This document shows, piece after piece, positions 26,860-35,107 of a DNA stretch of 64,000 nt. The stretch is taken from NCBI RefSeq assembly GCF_012927105.1, contig NZ_JABBFV010000018.1, forward strand, positions 1 through 64,000. Reading direction: 5' to 3'. The stretch's first letter is position 1; each line of letters begins with the position of its first letter. Below the pieces are notes generated by a model, which saw only the letters and a program-made list of their open reading frames with translations, did no database searches and had not been told where the DNA came from. The stretch comes from Sphingobium psychrophilum. GTDB lineage: Bacteria > Pseudomonadota > Alphaproteobacteria > Sphingomonadales > Sphingomonadaceae. Position numbers and translations under genes: made by a program.

Positions 26860-28128
26860 ATGCTGCTGAACAAGGACCGCGCCTATGCCATCATGGATCG
26901 GGAGGGGCTGGACGGCCTGATCGCGACGTCGCCGATCAACGTCTATTATCTGTCCGATTATTGGGGCGCGCTGATGCGGATGCGGCGCACCTTCTACAAC
27001 TACGCCTTCCTGCCGCGTGACGAAACCGCGCCGCCCGCGCTGATCGTCACCGGGGTCGAGCATGTCCGCTTCTTCCACAAGCCTGAACTGACATGGATGC
27101 CCAGCATCCAGAGCTATGTGCATCCCATCTATCTGGACCGGCGCGATTTCGACCCCGATGTCGAAGATCCCGAACATGTCGAATATGGCATGAAATGGCC
27201 GATCAATCATGAGACCTTGTCTCCGCGCGACGAGCAATATCTGCTGTTTCAGGAAAGCCATCGCGGTAATGCGTCGGTAAACGCGCTTTATGCGCTGAAG
27301 AAGGCCATCGCCGAAGCGGGCTTGTCGGCCGGTAATCTGGGGTCGGACGATCCGCGCGTGGGGCCATGGTTGCAGGAGATCGGCCTGCCGGACGTCCAGG
27401 TGTCCGACGCGACGACGACGTTCCGTGACATCCGCATGGTCAAGTCGCCCGACGAGATCGCGCTGATGCGCAAGGTCGCGCTGATGAACCAGGAAGCGCT
27501 CGACGTGGTGCTCGATTCGATCGAGGTCGGGATGCCGCGCGACGAACTGGACCTGATCTACAATGTCGAAGTCGCCAAGCGCGGCGGCAAGGCGATCTAT
27601 CTCAATACCGGCCAGAACGGCACCCATCATGCCATGGGTACGGTGCTGGAGGGGGAGAGCATCACCTTCGACGGATTGTGCGAATATAAAAATTATCTTG
27701 GCGACCTGGGGCGGGTGGCTGTGTGCGGCGAACCCAAGCCTGAACTGGTCCGGCGCATGAAGGCGCTGGAGGTCGGTTGCCAGACCGTGCTGGAAGTCGT
27801 GAAGCCCGGCGTCACCGGGCAGGAAGTGACCAGCGCGGTGATCGACGCGGTGCGCGCCGCGGGCTTCCCCGGCTTCTTCTTCGCCACGCCCCATTCGATT
27901 GGCCTGGAACATTCCGACCACAAGATCCCGATCGGCCCGACCCTGCCCGGCGGCAATGGCCCGTTCGTGTTCGAGGAGAATATGATCTTCTCGCTCGACA
28001 TGCCCTATTATGAAATCGGCTGGGGCAATCTGCATGTCGAGGACCAGATATTGGTGACAGCCAACGGGGTCGAGCCGCTGACCAATTGCGACACGTCGCT
28101 GCGCGTGCGTCCGGGCGCGTCGCGCTGA
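26860..28128 (+). CDS. M24-family metallopeptidase-fold enzyme (Xaa-Pro/creatinase-like)
   Basis: 422 residues. A creatinase-type N-terminal domain (residues 1 to about 170, with INVYYLSDYWG) precedes a pita-bread M24 domain. The metal ligands look intact: Asp-x10-Asp in FDGLCEYKNYLGD, His in PHSIGLEHSDH, Glu in FEENMIFSLDMPY and Glu in HVEDQ. Metal-dependent hydrolysis of an amide, imido or amidino bond is expected; creatinase and ectoine hydrolase are known non-peptidase relatives. A paralogue is at 30452-31753. It is followed 4 bases later by an alpha/beta-hydrolase gene, so the pair probably acts in sequence. The ATG at 26860 lies beyond the terminator; upstream in-frame starts would fall inside the TonB gene. 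Confidence 0.87.
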   Translation: MLLNKDRAYAIMDREGLDGLIATSPINVYYLSDYWGALMRMRRTFYNYAFLPRDETAPPALIVTGVEHVRFFHKPELTWMPSIQSYVHPIYLDRRDFDPDVEDPEHVEYGMKWPINHETLSPRDEQYLLFQESHRGNASVNALYALKKAIAEAGLSAGNLGSDDPRVGPWLQEIGLPDVQVSDATTTFRDIRMVKSPDEIALMRKVALMNQEALDVVLDSIEVGMPRDELDLIYNVEVAKRGGKAIYLNTGQNGTHHAMGTVLEGESITFDGLCEYKNYLGDLGRVAVCGEPKPELVRRMKALEVGCQTVLEVVKPGVTGQEVTSAVIDAVRAAGFPGFFFATPHSIGLEHSDHKIPIGPTLPGGNGPFVFEENMIFSLDMPYYEIGWGNLHVEDQILVTANGVEPLTNCDTSLRVRPGASR

Positions 28129-28132
28129 GGCG

Positions 28133-28936
28133 ATGACCACGAAAACCTATGTCGAGGGCCGTTGGGGCCAAGTGCATGTGCGACTGGCGGGCAAGCCGAC
28201 CGCGCCGCCGCTGTTGATGCTGCACCCCACGCCCAAGTCGGGCTGGATCTACGAACGGCTGATGGCGCAACTGGCGCCGGGCCGCGCCGTATTCGCGCCC
28301 GATACGCCCGGCTATGGTGCCAGTGATGCGCCGCCTGCGCCGCCGTCGATCGAGGATCATGCCGAGGCGATGTTCGGCGTGGTGGAGCGGCTGGCCGCCG
28401 ACGGGATGATCGCGGATACGATGGTCGACCTTTTGGGCTATCATACCGGATCGTCCATTGCCGTCGCGATGGCCAATATGCGGCCGCGGCAGGTGCGCCG
28501 CCTGATCCTGGTGTCCGTCGCCGCCTATGATGCCGACGTGCGTGCCGAGAAGCGGGCGGCGCTGGCCCACTGGCCAAGGCCGGCAGAGGATGGGTCGCAT
28601 CTGGGGCGGATGTGGGCGCTGATGCGATCGCTGTCCGACGCGCGGGTGGATACCGCCTGGCTGCATGAATCGCTGACTGAAAATTTGCGCTGCGGCGCGC
28701 GCGCGCCCTGGGGTTATGATGCGGTCTATCGCCATGACCTGCAATCCGCGCTCGACGCGCTGGCGCATGATACGCTGATCCTCAATCCGCAGGACGATCT
28801 GTGGGATCTGACCCGCGCGCATGCGTCACGGGTGCGGGGCGCGCAATATGTCGAGATGCCGGGCGTGGCGCATGGCCTGTTCGACCTGGAGGTCGAGCGG
28901 ATCGCCGCGCTGATCGAGGAATTTTTGCGGCGGTAA
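28133..28936 (+). CDS. Alpha/beta-hydrolase-fold protein with GxHTG elbow
   Basis: 267 residues with alpha/beta-hydrolase core elements LLMLHPTPKSGWIY (oxyanion loop), FAPDTPGYGASDAPP and DLLGYHTGSSIAVAMA. The nucleophile position of GxSxG is His104 (GYHTG). Unlike its two relatives in the window it keeps candidate acid and base residues, in LILNPQDDLWDL and MPGVAHGLFDLEV. Thr105 or a water-activating mechanism might replace the serine. It is probably co-transcribed with the M24 enzyme upstream (4-base gap) and converges on the small-protein gene with a 4-base gap. The substrate is unknown. Confidence 0.82.
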   Translation: MTTKTYVEGRWGQVHVRLAGKPTAPPLLMLHPTPKSGWIYERLMAQLAPGRAVFAPDTPGYGASDAPPAPPSIEDHAEAMFGVVERLAADGMIADTMVDLLGYHTGSSIAVAMANMRPRQVRRLILVSVAAYDADVRAEKRAALAHWPRPAEDGSHLGRMWALMRSLSDARVDTAWLHESLTENLRCGARAPWGYDAVYRHDLQSALDALAHDTLILNPQDDLWDLTRAHASRVRGAQYVEMPGVAHGLFDLEVERIAALIEEFLRR

Positions 28937-28940
28937 GGCT

Positions 28941-29240
28941 TTAGGCGTCGCCTTGCCCCGTCAGTGCGGTGACGACGGCGTCCACCAGCCGCACCCGCGC
29001 GGCGGCCAGTTCCGCCTCCAGTTCCGCCGACGGGACATAGGTGGCGATGGCGTCGCGCACGTCGATCCCCTTATCCTCCAGCACCGCTTCCAATATCCGT
29101 ACCCGGTCGGTCAGCACCCACAGTTCGCGCGTCAGCGTCAGCATCGCTTCGCCCAGATGATCGAGCTGGTTGTCGCGCAGCATCTGGCGCGGCTCGGGGT
29201 CGGATGCGCGCTTGGGGCTGGTCTTGGCGTCGGTCATCAT
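28941..29240 (-). CDS. Small helical protein, methyltransferase partner (uncharacterised)
   Basis: 99 residues with a charged N-terminus and a helix around HLGEAMLTLTRELWVLTDRV and ILEAVLEDKGIDVRDAI, then a Glu/Ala-rich helix and a QGDA end. It is a remote relative of the protein at 20404-20718. The start at 29240 overlaps the stop of the methyltransferase gene by 4 bases (ATGA), so here the order is methyltransferase then partner, the reverse of the other copy. Retention of the pair in both orders argues for a functional interaction. No known domain. Confidence 0.7.
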   Translation of the reverse strand: MMTDAKTSPKRASDPEPRQMLRDNQLDHLGEAMLTLTRELWVLTDRVRILEAVLEDKGIDVRDAIATYVPSAELEAELAAARVRLVDAVVTALTGQGDA

Positions 29241-30286
29241 GCGGCCTCCGGCTTGCGGGCGACCAGGATATAGGGCTGCCCGCCAGGCAGGACGCCGCCG
29301 TCCACATCGACGAAACCGGCTTCCTGCGCGACTGCGACCAGGTCGGTGGTCGATGCCGCGCGCCAATAGGGTTCCCCGCCCCAACGGGCCGCCCAGTCGA
29401 AGCGCCAGGATGCCATGCGGTCGAGGTCGGCATAGCGGGGCACGTCTGACATGATGACCGTGCCGCCCGGTTCCAGCAGGCGATAGGCCTCGGCAAAAAC
29501 GGCGCGGATGATGCGCGGCGGGATTTCGTGGATCAGATTATAGCTGCTGACCAGGTCGAAGCTGCCATCGGCAAAGCCGGTGGCTTCGCAGGGGCGCTGA
29601 TAGAGTTTCCAGGCCCAGCCACGGGCATTCGCGACCCGCCGGGCCTGCTCCAGCATCCGGGCGGAAAAGTCGACGCCGCTGATCTGCGCATCCGGGAAGG
29701 CCTCCGCCAGCGCGACCATATTATGGCCCGACGAAGCCCCCATGTCTAGGATGCGGCGATAGGCGCGAGGCGGTGCCTTGGCCGCGGCGGTGCGGCGATG
29801 GCCGAAGATATTACCGCCGAACACGCGCGTCAGGATGCGCTTGTGGATCAGTTCGCCATGGACGAAGCCGTTATGCGGGCTGGCGTCCCAGCCGCCGGTG
29901 GTGCGGTGGAACCATACCCGCTCGAAATAGGCGGGGAGTTCCAGCGCCTCGTCCAGCTCCAGCGTCGCCGGGCCATCCTCCAGCGCCTTGAGCATCGGTT
30001 CTACCGTGTCGCGGATTTCGGCAAAGGCGTCCTGGCAAATCGGTCCATGATCCTTGGCGGTCCATTCGCCCAGCAGCGCGCGGGCACCATAGACCGGCGA
30101 ATGGGCAAGCGTTTCGTCGACCAGGCGGTGCCGGTCGTCCATCTTTTCCGGCATGGTCTGGGCATTGATGCCCGCGTCGCTCAGTTCCGCCTCGACCGCG
30201 CGTTGCAGTTTCGCGACCGCGCCGCGCACGGCGCAATGGAAATCGATCGTCGCCCGCCCGCGCTGGCCCAGCACCACTTCGTCCAT
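29237..30286 (-). CDS. Class I SAM-dependent methyltransferase with N-terminal extension
   Basis: 349 residues. About 175 N-terminal residues of unassigned helical sequence (including the FVHGELIHKRIL segment) precede a class I methyltransferase domain: ILDMGASSGHNMVALAEAFPD (motif I), SGVDFSARMLEQAR, GFADGSFDLVSSYNLIHEIP and RLLEPGGTVIMSDVPRY. It has the same layout as the protein at 19292-20407, with divergent sequence. The ATG at 30286 follows a GGAG site. It is coupled to the small partner gene downstream and diverges from an M24 gene, with a weak IclR-type box in the shared promoter. Confidence 0.85.
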   Translation of the reverse strand: MDEVVLGQRGRATIDFHCAVRGAVAKLQRAVEAELSDAGINAQTMPEKMDDRHRLVDETLAHSPVYGARALLGEWTAKDHGPICQDAFAEIRDTVEPMLKALEDGPATLELDEALELPAYFERVWFHRTTGGWDASPHNGFVHGELIHKRILTRVFGGNIFGHRRTAAAKAPPRAYRRILDMGASSGHNMVALAEAFPDAQISGVDFSARMLEQARRVANARGWAWKLYQRPCEATGFADGSFDLVSSYNLIHEIPPRIIRAVFAEAYRLLEPGGTVIMSDVPRYADLDRMASWRFDWAARWGGEPYWRAASTTDLVAVAQEAGFVDVDGGVLPGGQPYILVARKPEAA

Positions 30287-30363
30287 CGCCTGTCTCCGCC
30301 TTGACTGCCTGCGTTGCACCATAGCGCCATGGGCGCGCGACGTCGCGCCCGCGCCATGATTTT

Positions 30364-30378
30364 ATCATCTGGTGGACA
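30364..30378. promoter_or_regulatory. Weak IclR-type box in divergent promoter
   Basis: ATCATCTGGTGGACA lies between the divergent methyltransferase and M24 genes. It matches ATCGACTGGCGAATA at 35952 in 10 of 15 positions but diverges from the core consensus. It is listed because of its position, not its strength. Confidence 0.3.
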
Positions 30379-30451
30379 GCGGGACAGTTGGCTGGCCGGG
30401 ATGGGCGGGGACGCGCTAGACTGGGGGCGTCGAACAGGAAGGACAAGAGAT

Positions 30452-31753
30452 ATGCTGCTGAACAGGGAACGCGCCAACGCCGTCATGGACCGGCACGGGC
30501 TGGATGGCCTGGTCGCGGCGTTCAAGGAGAATATCTACTATCTGAGCGATTATTGGGGATCGATGTTCCTGATGTCGCGCAATTACACGCTCTACGCCTT
30601 CCTGCCGCGCGACGAGAGCAAGCCGGCCGCGCTGATCATGCCGGGCACGGGCGTCTATCATCTGGAACATGTGCCGACATGGATGCCCAACGTGTCGACC
30701 TACATCACCCGGATCAAGCCGGGCCAGCCGATGCCGCCGCGCGATTTCGAGTTCACGACCGAAGAGATTGACGAGAGCGGCGGCGACCAGGTGGTCACCG
30801 AAGCGTCCGCCAAAGGGCAGGCACTGACGCCCTATCCCACGCGCGAAGGCGCGGAGATGGCGCCGCGCGACCGGCAGTTGCTGGCCCGCTATGCTATGCA
30901 CAGCGACAATCCGGCGATTTCCTCGACCCGCGCGCTCAAGGCTGCGATCGAGACGGCGGGGCTGTCGCGCGGCAAGATCGGCTTTGACGATCCGCGCGTG
31001 CTGGGGTGGCTGAACGAGGTCGGCTTGCCTGACCTTACCGGCTGCGACGCATTGAACATCTTCAAGGAAATCCGCATGGTCAAAAGCCCGGCGGAAATCG
31101 AACTGCTGCGGATCGCCGCGCGGATGAGCGAGACGGCGATCAACGCGGTGATCGACCAGATCCATGTTGGGATGCCGCTGGACGACATCGGCCGCATCCA
31201 TGCGCAATCGATGCTGGACCAGGGCGGACAGTCGGAATGGATCATTGCCAATATCCGGGGGCTGGCGACCGGCGTGGTCGAAGCGAACGAGATCATGAAG
31301 CTGGATTCGGTGGGCAGTTACAAACAATATCGTGGCGATGTGGGGCGCACGGTCATCTGTGGCGAACCGACCAGGGAAATGCTGGACCGCAATGTCGCGG
31401 TGACGCGCGCGCTGCACATCGCTTACGAGAATATCCGGCCGGGCAAGACGTTCAAGGAGATTGTCGACCTGACCCTGAAGGCCGTCCATGATGAGGGTTT
31501 TCCCGGCTTCGTCATCGCCGGGCCGCATTCGGTGGGGCTGGAACATACCGACCATCCGGTGTCGGTTGGCGCGCAGATGCCGGGGCATCACCCCCTCGTC
31601 TTCGAGGAGAATATGGTCTTCACGCTGGACATGCCCTATCATGAATTCGGCTGGGGCACGTCGCATGTCGAGGATATGATGCTGGTCACGAAACATGGCT
31701 GCGAGGCGCTGTCGTCGATGGACACGTCGCTGCGAGTGCGGCCTATCGCCTGA
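30452..31753 (+). CDS. M24-family metallopeptidase-fold enzyme (Xaa-Pro/creatinase-like)
   Basis: 433 residues and a clear paralogue of the protein at 26860-28128 (near-identical start MLLNxxRAxAxMDRxGLDGL and NIYYLSDYWG). Metal ligands appear intact: Asp-x10-Asp in LDSVGSYKQYRGD, His in PHSVGLEHTDH, Glu in FEENMVFTLDMPY and Glu in HVEDM. A strong AGGAAGGA ribosome site sits 8 bases before the ATG at 30452. It converges with an alpha/beta-hydrolase gene 3 bases away. Two such enzymes in one cluster suggest two related amide or imido substrates, or paralogues specialised for successive steps. Confidence 0.87.
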   Translation: MLLNRERANAVMDRHGLDGLVAAFKENIYYLSDYWGSMFLMSRNYTLYAFLPRDESKPAALIMPGTGVYHLEHVPTWMPNVSTYITRIKPGQPMPPRDFEFTTEEIDESGGDQVVTEASAKGQALTPYPTREGAEMAPRDRQLLARYAMHSDNPAISSTRALKAAIETAGLSRGKIGFDDPRVLGWLNEVGLPDLTGCDALNIFKEIRMVKSPAEIELLRIAARMSETAINAVIDQIHVGMPLDDIGRIHAQSMLDQGGQSEWIIANIRGLATGVVEANEIMKLDSVGSYKQYRGDVGRTVICGEPTREMLDRNVAVTRALHIAYENIRPGKTFKEIVDLTLKAVHDEGFPGFVIAGPHSVGLEHTDHPVSVGAQMPGHHPLVFEENMVFTLDMPYHEFGWGTSHVEDMMLVTKHGCEALSSMDTSLRVRPIA

Positions 31754-31756
31754 TGC

Positions 31757-32572
31757 CTACCGGCTGAGGAAGGCGGTGATGGCCGATGCCTGATCGTCGG
31801 TATCGACGACGCGGGCATCCGCCATCATCGCTGCCAGTTCGGGCGCGGCCGCCGCGATATGGGGTGGCAGGCCGGGCAGGCGGAGGAACAGGGTCGGGGC
31901 CGTGACCCGCGCGATCCGGTCCGCCGTGGGATAGGCGAAGGCCGCGCGATAGGGCTTGTGATAGCAGGTCAGGTTTTTGAGCACGTCAAGCGCGGCGGCA
32001 TGAAGCGCATCGGCGTCCGGCACCGCGCGGTTCATCAGGCGGTGTTCTGGATCGCGCAGGAAATAGGGCGCGTGGAGCGACTGGTCGCGCACGAAGTTGA
32101 ACGCCCAGATGAAGTGGCGGCCATAATCGTCGGCCTCCATCGCAGGGGCATAGGCGTCCAGCCGTTTGGCGCGGGTGGCGGGATCGAAATCGCTGATCCC
32201 CTGGAAGATCAGCCGGCCGACCAGATCGGGACAGGTGGCCGCCAGTTCGCAGGCGATGCGCGCGCCGGTGTGCGCGCCGTACAGATCGACCTGCGCCAGG
32301 CCCATGGCCGCGACGATCCGCCGCACGGCATCGGCGAAATAGGCGATGTCCGGCACGTCGGGCACGGGCGGCGGGGAATCGCCATTGCCCAGCGTATCGA
32401 TGGCGATGAGGTCGGCGTCACTGCCCGCCGCGCGCAACGCCTGCATCACTGGCACCATGCCGCGCGAGCTGTTGGGTGAAGGGTGGAGCAGCAACAGCGG
32501 ACGACCCGGACCACGCAGGCGGCGCATATGCACCGGCCCTTCGGCAATGGTCACGAAGTCCCGGTCGATCAT
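31757..32572 (-). CDS. Alpha/beta-hydrolase-fold protein with GxHTG elbow
   Basis: 271 residues, a paralogue of the protein at 16977-17834 (same DYGxxFxWAFxFVRDQxLH cap and RDPEHRLMNRAVP block). The oxyanion loop is LLLLHPSPNSSRG and the elbow is YGAHTGARIACELAA with His101 in place of Ser. No His is found where the catalytic base is expected (C-terminus VDTDDQASAITAFLSR). It is coupled by a 4-base overlap to the isochorismatase-type gene upstream. In the nicotinate pathway an alpha/beta-hydrolase (NicD) and an isochorismatase-like amidase (NicF) also work together, but NicD has a normal serine triad, so the parallel is only contextual. Confidence 0.82.
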   Translation of the reverse strand: MIDRDFVTIAEGPVHMRRLRGPGRPLLLLHPSPNSSRGMVPVMQALRAAGSDADLIAIDTLGNGDSPPPVPDVPDIAYFADAVRRIVAAMGLAQVDLYGAHTGARIACELAATCPDLVGRLIFQGISDFDPATRAKRLDAYAPAMEADDYGRHFIWAFNFVRDQSLHAPYFLRDPEHRLMNRAVPDADALHAAALDVLKNLTCYHKPYRAAFAYPTADRIARVTAPTLFLRLPGLPPHIAAAAPELAAMMADARVVDTDDQASAITAFLSR

Positions 32573-33201
32573 ACCGGGCGATCGCCCATCAGGGCGATGG
32601 CTTCGGCCTCGCCCACCACCTCGGCCATCTTGGCGGCCATGTCGAAGAGATTCTGTTCTTGAGGGCGCGCGTCGCGATCGCCACAGGCTTCGCGCACGAC
32701 GAAGGGGGCAAAGCCATGGCAGAGCGCATCGAGCGCCGACGCACGGACGCAGCCAGATGTCGAAAAGCCGGTGATGAGCAGCGTGTCGAACCTGGCGGCG
32801 TGAAGGGTGGAGGCCAGCGACGTGCCAAAGAAAGCCGAAGGATATTTTTTTGACACGACCAGTTCGCCCGGCAATGGCTGAAGTTCGGGCGGGAAGGTGC
32901 CGGCGGGCGATCCCTGTTCGAACGCCTTGAGCGCGGGCACCTTGCGGAAGAACATGCCGCCATCGATGCCGCCTGGTTCATAGCTGATATTGGTGAAGAT
33001 CACCGGCACGCCGACCGCGCGCGCCGCCGCCGCCAACCGGACGTTGGACGCCAGCGCATCCTCCACCCCGGCATAAAGCGGCGAGGCGGGATCGAGATAG
33101 GCCATGACCACGTCGACGATCAGCAGCGCGGGACGTTGGCCAAAGGTCAGCTTGCCGCCGAAACCGGCGCTTGCATAATCGGCGTTCAGATCAACTGTCA
33201 T
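32569..33201 (-). CDS. Isochorismatase-family (cysteine) amidohydrolase
   Basis: 210 residues with the catalytic triad Asp30 (LLIVDVVMAY), Lys119 (VSKKYPSAFF) and Cys151 (GFSTSGCVRASALDAL). The sequence resembles maleamate amidohydrolase/N-carbamoylsarcosine amidase relatives. The start at 33201 overlaps the 3' end of the lyase gene by 11 bases; the frame further upstream is unsupported. It likely releases ammonia from a linear amide. It is a distant paralogue of the enzyme at 3286-3966, also next to a PuuE-like gene, so the pairing of PuuE-like protein with isochorismatase-type amidase occurs twice in the window. Confidence 0.86.
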   Translation of the reverse strand: MTVDLNADYASAGFGGKLTFGQRPALLIVDVVMAYLDPASPLYAGVEDALASNVRLAAAARAVGVPVIFTNISYEPGGIDGGMFFRKVPALKAFEQGSPAGTFPPELQPLPGELVVSKKYPSAFFGTSLASTLHAARFDTLLITGFSTSGCVRASALDALCHGFAPFVVREACGDRDARPQEQNLFDMAAKMAEVVGEAEAIALMGDRPV

Positions 33202-34075
33202 AGCGTTTCCCAAGGGCAATGAGGTCCGGCGCGCCGAGCAGGGCGTTCATGTCGGAGAGTTGGACGATCTGGTCAGCGAGGCTGGTGGTGGTGCGTTCGC
33301 GCGCCAATGTTCCCAGCCAGTCGGGCGCCTGCGCGACCAGTCCGTGCATCATCAGCAGGGGATGGAGGGCAATGGCGAAGCCGAGCGTTTCGAGCGTCGC
33401 GCCATCGGCGGTCGGGGTCACCCCGCCCTCGACCAGATTATGCACCAGCGGCACGCGCCCGGCGAAACGGGCGGCGATCCGCTCCAGTTCGTCCATCGTC
33501 CGTGGCCCTTCTATGAAGATCAGGTCCGCGCCCGCCGCCAGATAGGCCTCCGCCCGGTCGATGGCGGCGTCCAGCCCCTCGACCGCCAGCGCATCGGTGC
33601 GGGCGATGACCAGCATGTTCTGGCGCACGTCCAGCGCCGCCCTGATCCGCCCGACGGACTCCGCCAGCGGAACCACCGTCTTGCCGGCCATATGGCCGCA
33701 GCGTTTGGGGAAGCCCTGATCCTCGATCTGCACCGCGCTGGCGCCCGCCCGCTCGAAAGAGCGCAGGGCGCGTTGCAGGGTGAGCGCATTGCCAAAGCCT
33801 GTGTCGGCATCGACGATCAGGGGAATGGCGATACGATCCCGGATCACCGCCACCGCTTCGGCCACTTCGCTGGCGGTGACCAGCCCCATGTCGGGACGGC
33901 CATAGCGGCCCATCGACAATGCGCCGCCCGACAGGAAGGCGATGGGGAAGCCCGCGCGCTCGATCAGCAGCGCGGTGAGGCCGTCCCAGCAGCCCGGCAC
34001 GCTGTATAGCCGCCGCCCGTCCGGGCCTGCCGAAAGCAGGCCCTTCAGTGCGGCGACATGCGCCGGTTCGCTCAT
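33191..34075 (-). CDS. Isocitrate lyase/PEP mutase-family lyase
   Basis: 294 residues, the size of methylisocitrate and 2,3-dimethylmalate lyases. Visible features are SGGALSMGRYGRPDMGLVT, the Mg site VDADTGFGNA (Asp89, Asp91) with Glu118 in VQIEDQ, and the catalytic loop KRCGH (residues 124-128) with the lyase-type cysteine, which argues against phosphonate mutase. It would cleave a 2-hydroxy (methyl-branched) dicarboxylate into pyruvate plus a second acid. The LeuCD-like hydro-lyase at 7-9 kb could make such a substrate, as dimethylmalate dehydratase does in nicotinate fermentation; this connection is inference. It overlaps its upstream neighbour by 4 bases. Confidence 0.9.
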   Translation of the reverse strand: MSEPAHVAALKGLLSAGPDGRRLYSVPGCWDGLTALLIERAGFPIAFLSGGALSMGRYGRPDMGLVTASEVAEAVAVIRDRIAIPLIVDADTGFGNALTLQRALRSFERAGASAVQIEDQGFPKRCGHMAGKTVVPLAESVGRIRAALDVRQNMLVIARTDALAVEGLDAAIDRAEAYLAAGADLIFIEGPRTMDELERIAARFAGRVPLVHNLVEGGVTPTADGATLETLGFAIALHPLLMMHGLVAQAPDWLGTLARERTTTSLADQIVQLSDMNALLGAPDLIALGKRYDS

Positions 34076-34986
34076 CCTAGCTGGCCGGGGATGTGGCTTT
34101 CATGGTTCTGGAGATACCATTGCGCAATCTCTTCCCGCGTCGCCCACCACACGCCCGGCAGCGACTTTGCATGTTCGATGAATTCGCGCAGCGCCCGGAT
34201 GCGGTGGGCGCGGCCCGACACATGGGGGTGGAGGCCCAAGTTCATGATCCGCCCGGTCTTGGCCCCTTCGGCATAGAGGACGTCCAGTTCCTCGATCAGC
34301 ACGTCGCGATATTCGTCGGTCGTGTAATTTTTGCGGGTGATGAAGGTGAAATCGTTGATTTCGTTGGAATAGGGCACCGACACGATCGGCCCGTGCGGCG
34401 TGCGCAGCAGATAGGGCTGATCATCGTTCATGATGTCGCAGTAGAAGGTGCAGCCATATTCGGCGAGGATGTCCGCCGTCTGGAGCGTGCCGCGCAGCGA
34501 GGAGGAGAGCCATCCCTTCGACTTGCGCCCGGTGAATTTTTCGAACTGGTCGAGCGTGCGCAGCACGATCTCCCGCTCCTTGGCCGGATCGCCCGCGAAG
34601 TTGGTGAGCAGTTCGCCCTGTTCCCAATTATGGGTCAGCAATTCCCAGCCGCGTTCCAGCACCGCGTCGGTCATCGCCTTGCGGCGGTCGAACGTCACGG
34701 CATTGGTCGTACAGCTGGCCTTCACGCCCAATTCGTCGAACAGGTCGATGAGGCGCCACAGGCCGACCCGCTGACCATATTCGCGCCAGCTATAATTGGG
34801 AAAGTCGGGCGTGTTGCCGGGCAGGATGTCGGGCAGGATCGACGGGCCACCGGCATAATAGGGTTTGTCGGTGTCCTTGGTCAGATCCCAGGTTTCCAGG
34901 TTGAACGTCAGGATGAGGGCAACGCGCGCGCCATTGGGCCACACAAGCGGCTGGCGCTGAGGCAGCGGGATATAATCATAGTCCAT
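34072..34986 (-). CDS. Polysaccharide deacetylase / PuuE-like family protein
   Basis: 304 residues, third member of this family in the window. Blocks are LVWPNGARVALILTFNLETWD, YSWREYGQRVGLWRLIDLFDELGVKAS, WELLTHNWEQGE, KGWLSSSLRGTLQTADILAEYG and LGLHPHVSGRAHRIRALREF (in parts). It has no signal peptide, and the metal set of true deacetylases is incomplete. As for its relatives, hydrolysis of a small cyclic amide or imide in the cytoplasm is the best family-based guess. It is the first gene of a tightly overlapping operon with the ICL-type lyase, isochorismatase-type amidase and GxHTG hydrolase, and is separated from the racemase-like gene by a bipartite palindromic repeat. Confidence 0.82.
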   Translation of the reverse strand: MDYDYIPLPQRQPLVWPNGARVALILTFNLETWDLTKDTDKPYYAGGPSILPDILPGNTPDFPNYSWREYGQRVGLWRLIDLFDELGVKASCTTNAVTFDRRKAMTDAVLERGWELLTHNWEQGELLTNFAGDPAKEREIVLRTLDQFEKFTGRKSKGWLSSSLRGTLQTADILAEYGCTFYCDIMNDDQPYLLRTPHGPIVSVPYSNEINDFTFITRKNYTTDEYRDVLIEELDVLYAEGAKTGRIMNLGLHPHVSGRAHRIRALREFIEHAKSLPGVWWATREEIAQWYLQNHESHIPGQLG

Positions 34987-35005
34987 GTGAGCGACCTTTC
35001 CTTTT

Positions 35006-35106
35006 AGAGTGGTTTGTAACCCGACTGCGTCGGATCACGAACCGCTCTAGTCTCTGTTTTAACGCGATTTCCGAGTCGTCAAACGTTCCGTTTGACTAGA
35101 AATCGC
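35006..35106. repeat. Bipartite nested palindromic element
   Basis: Two adjacent nested hairpins fill the 121-base gap between two minus-strand genes. The first pairs AGAGTGGTT (35006-35014) with AACCGCTCT (35040-35048, one G-T pair) and has an inner stem CCGAC/GTCGG. The second pairs GCGATTTC (35064-35071) with GAAATCGC (35099-35106) and has an inner perfect stem GTCAAACG/CGTTTGAC (35078-35085 and 35089-35096). The arrangement looks like a dispersed REP-type element and may attenuate read-through. Confidence 0.75.
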
Positions 35107-35107
35107 T

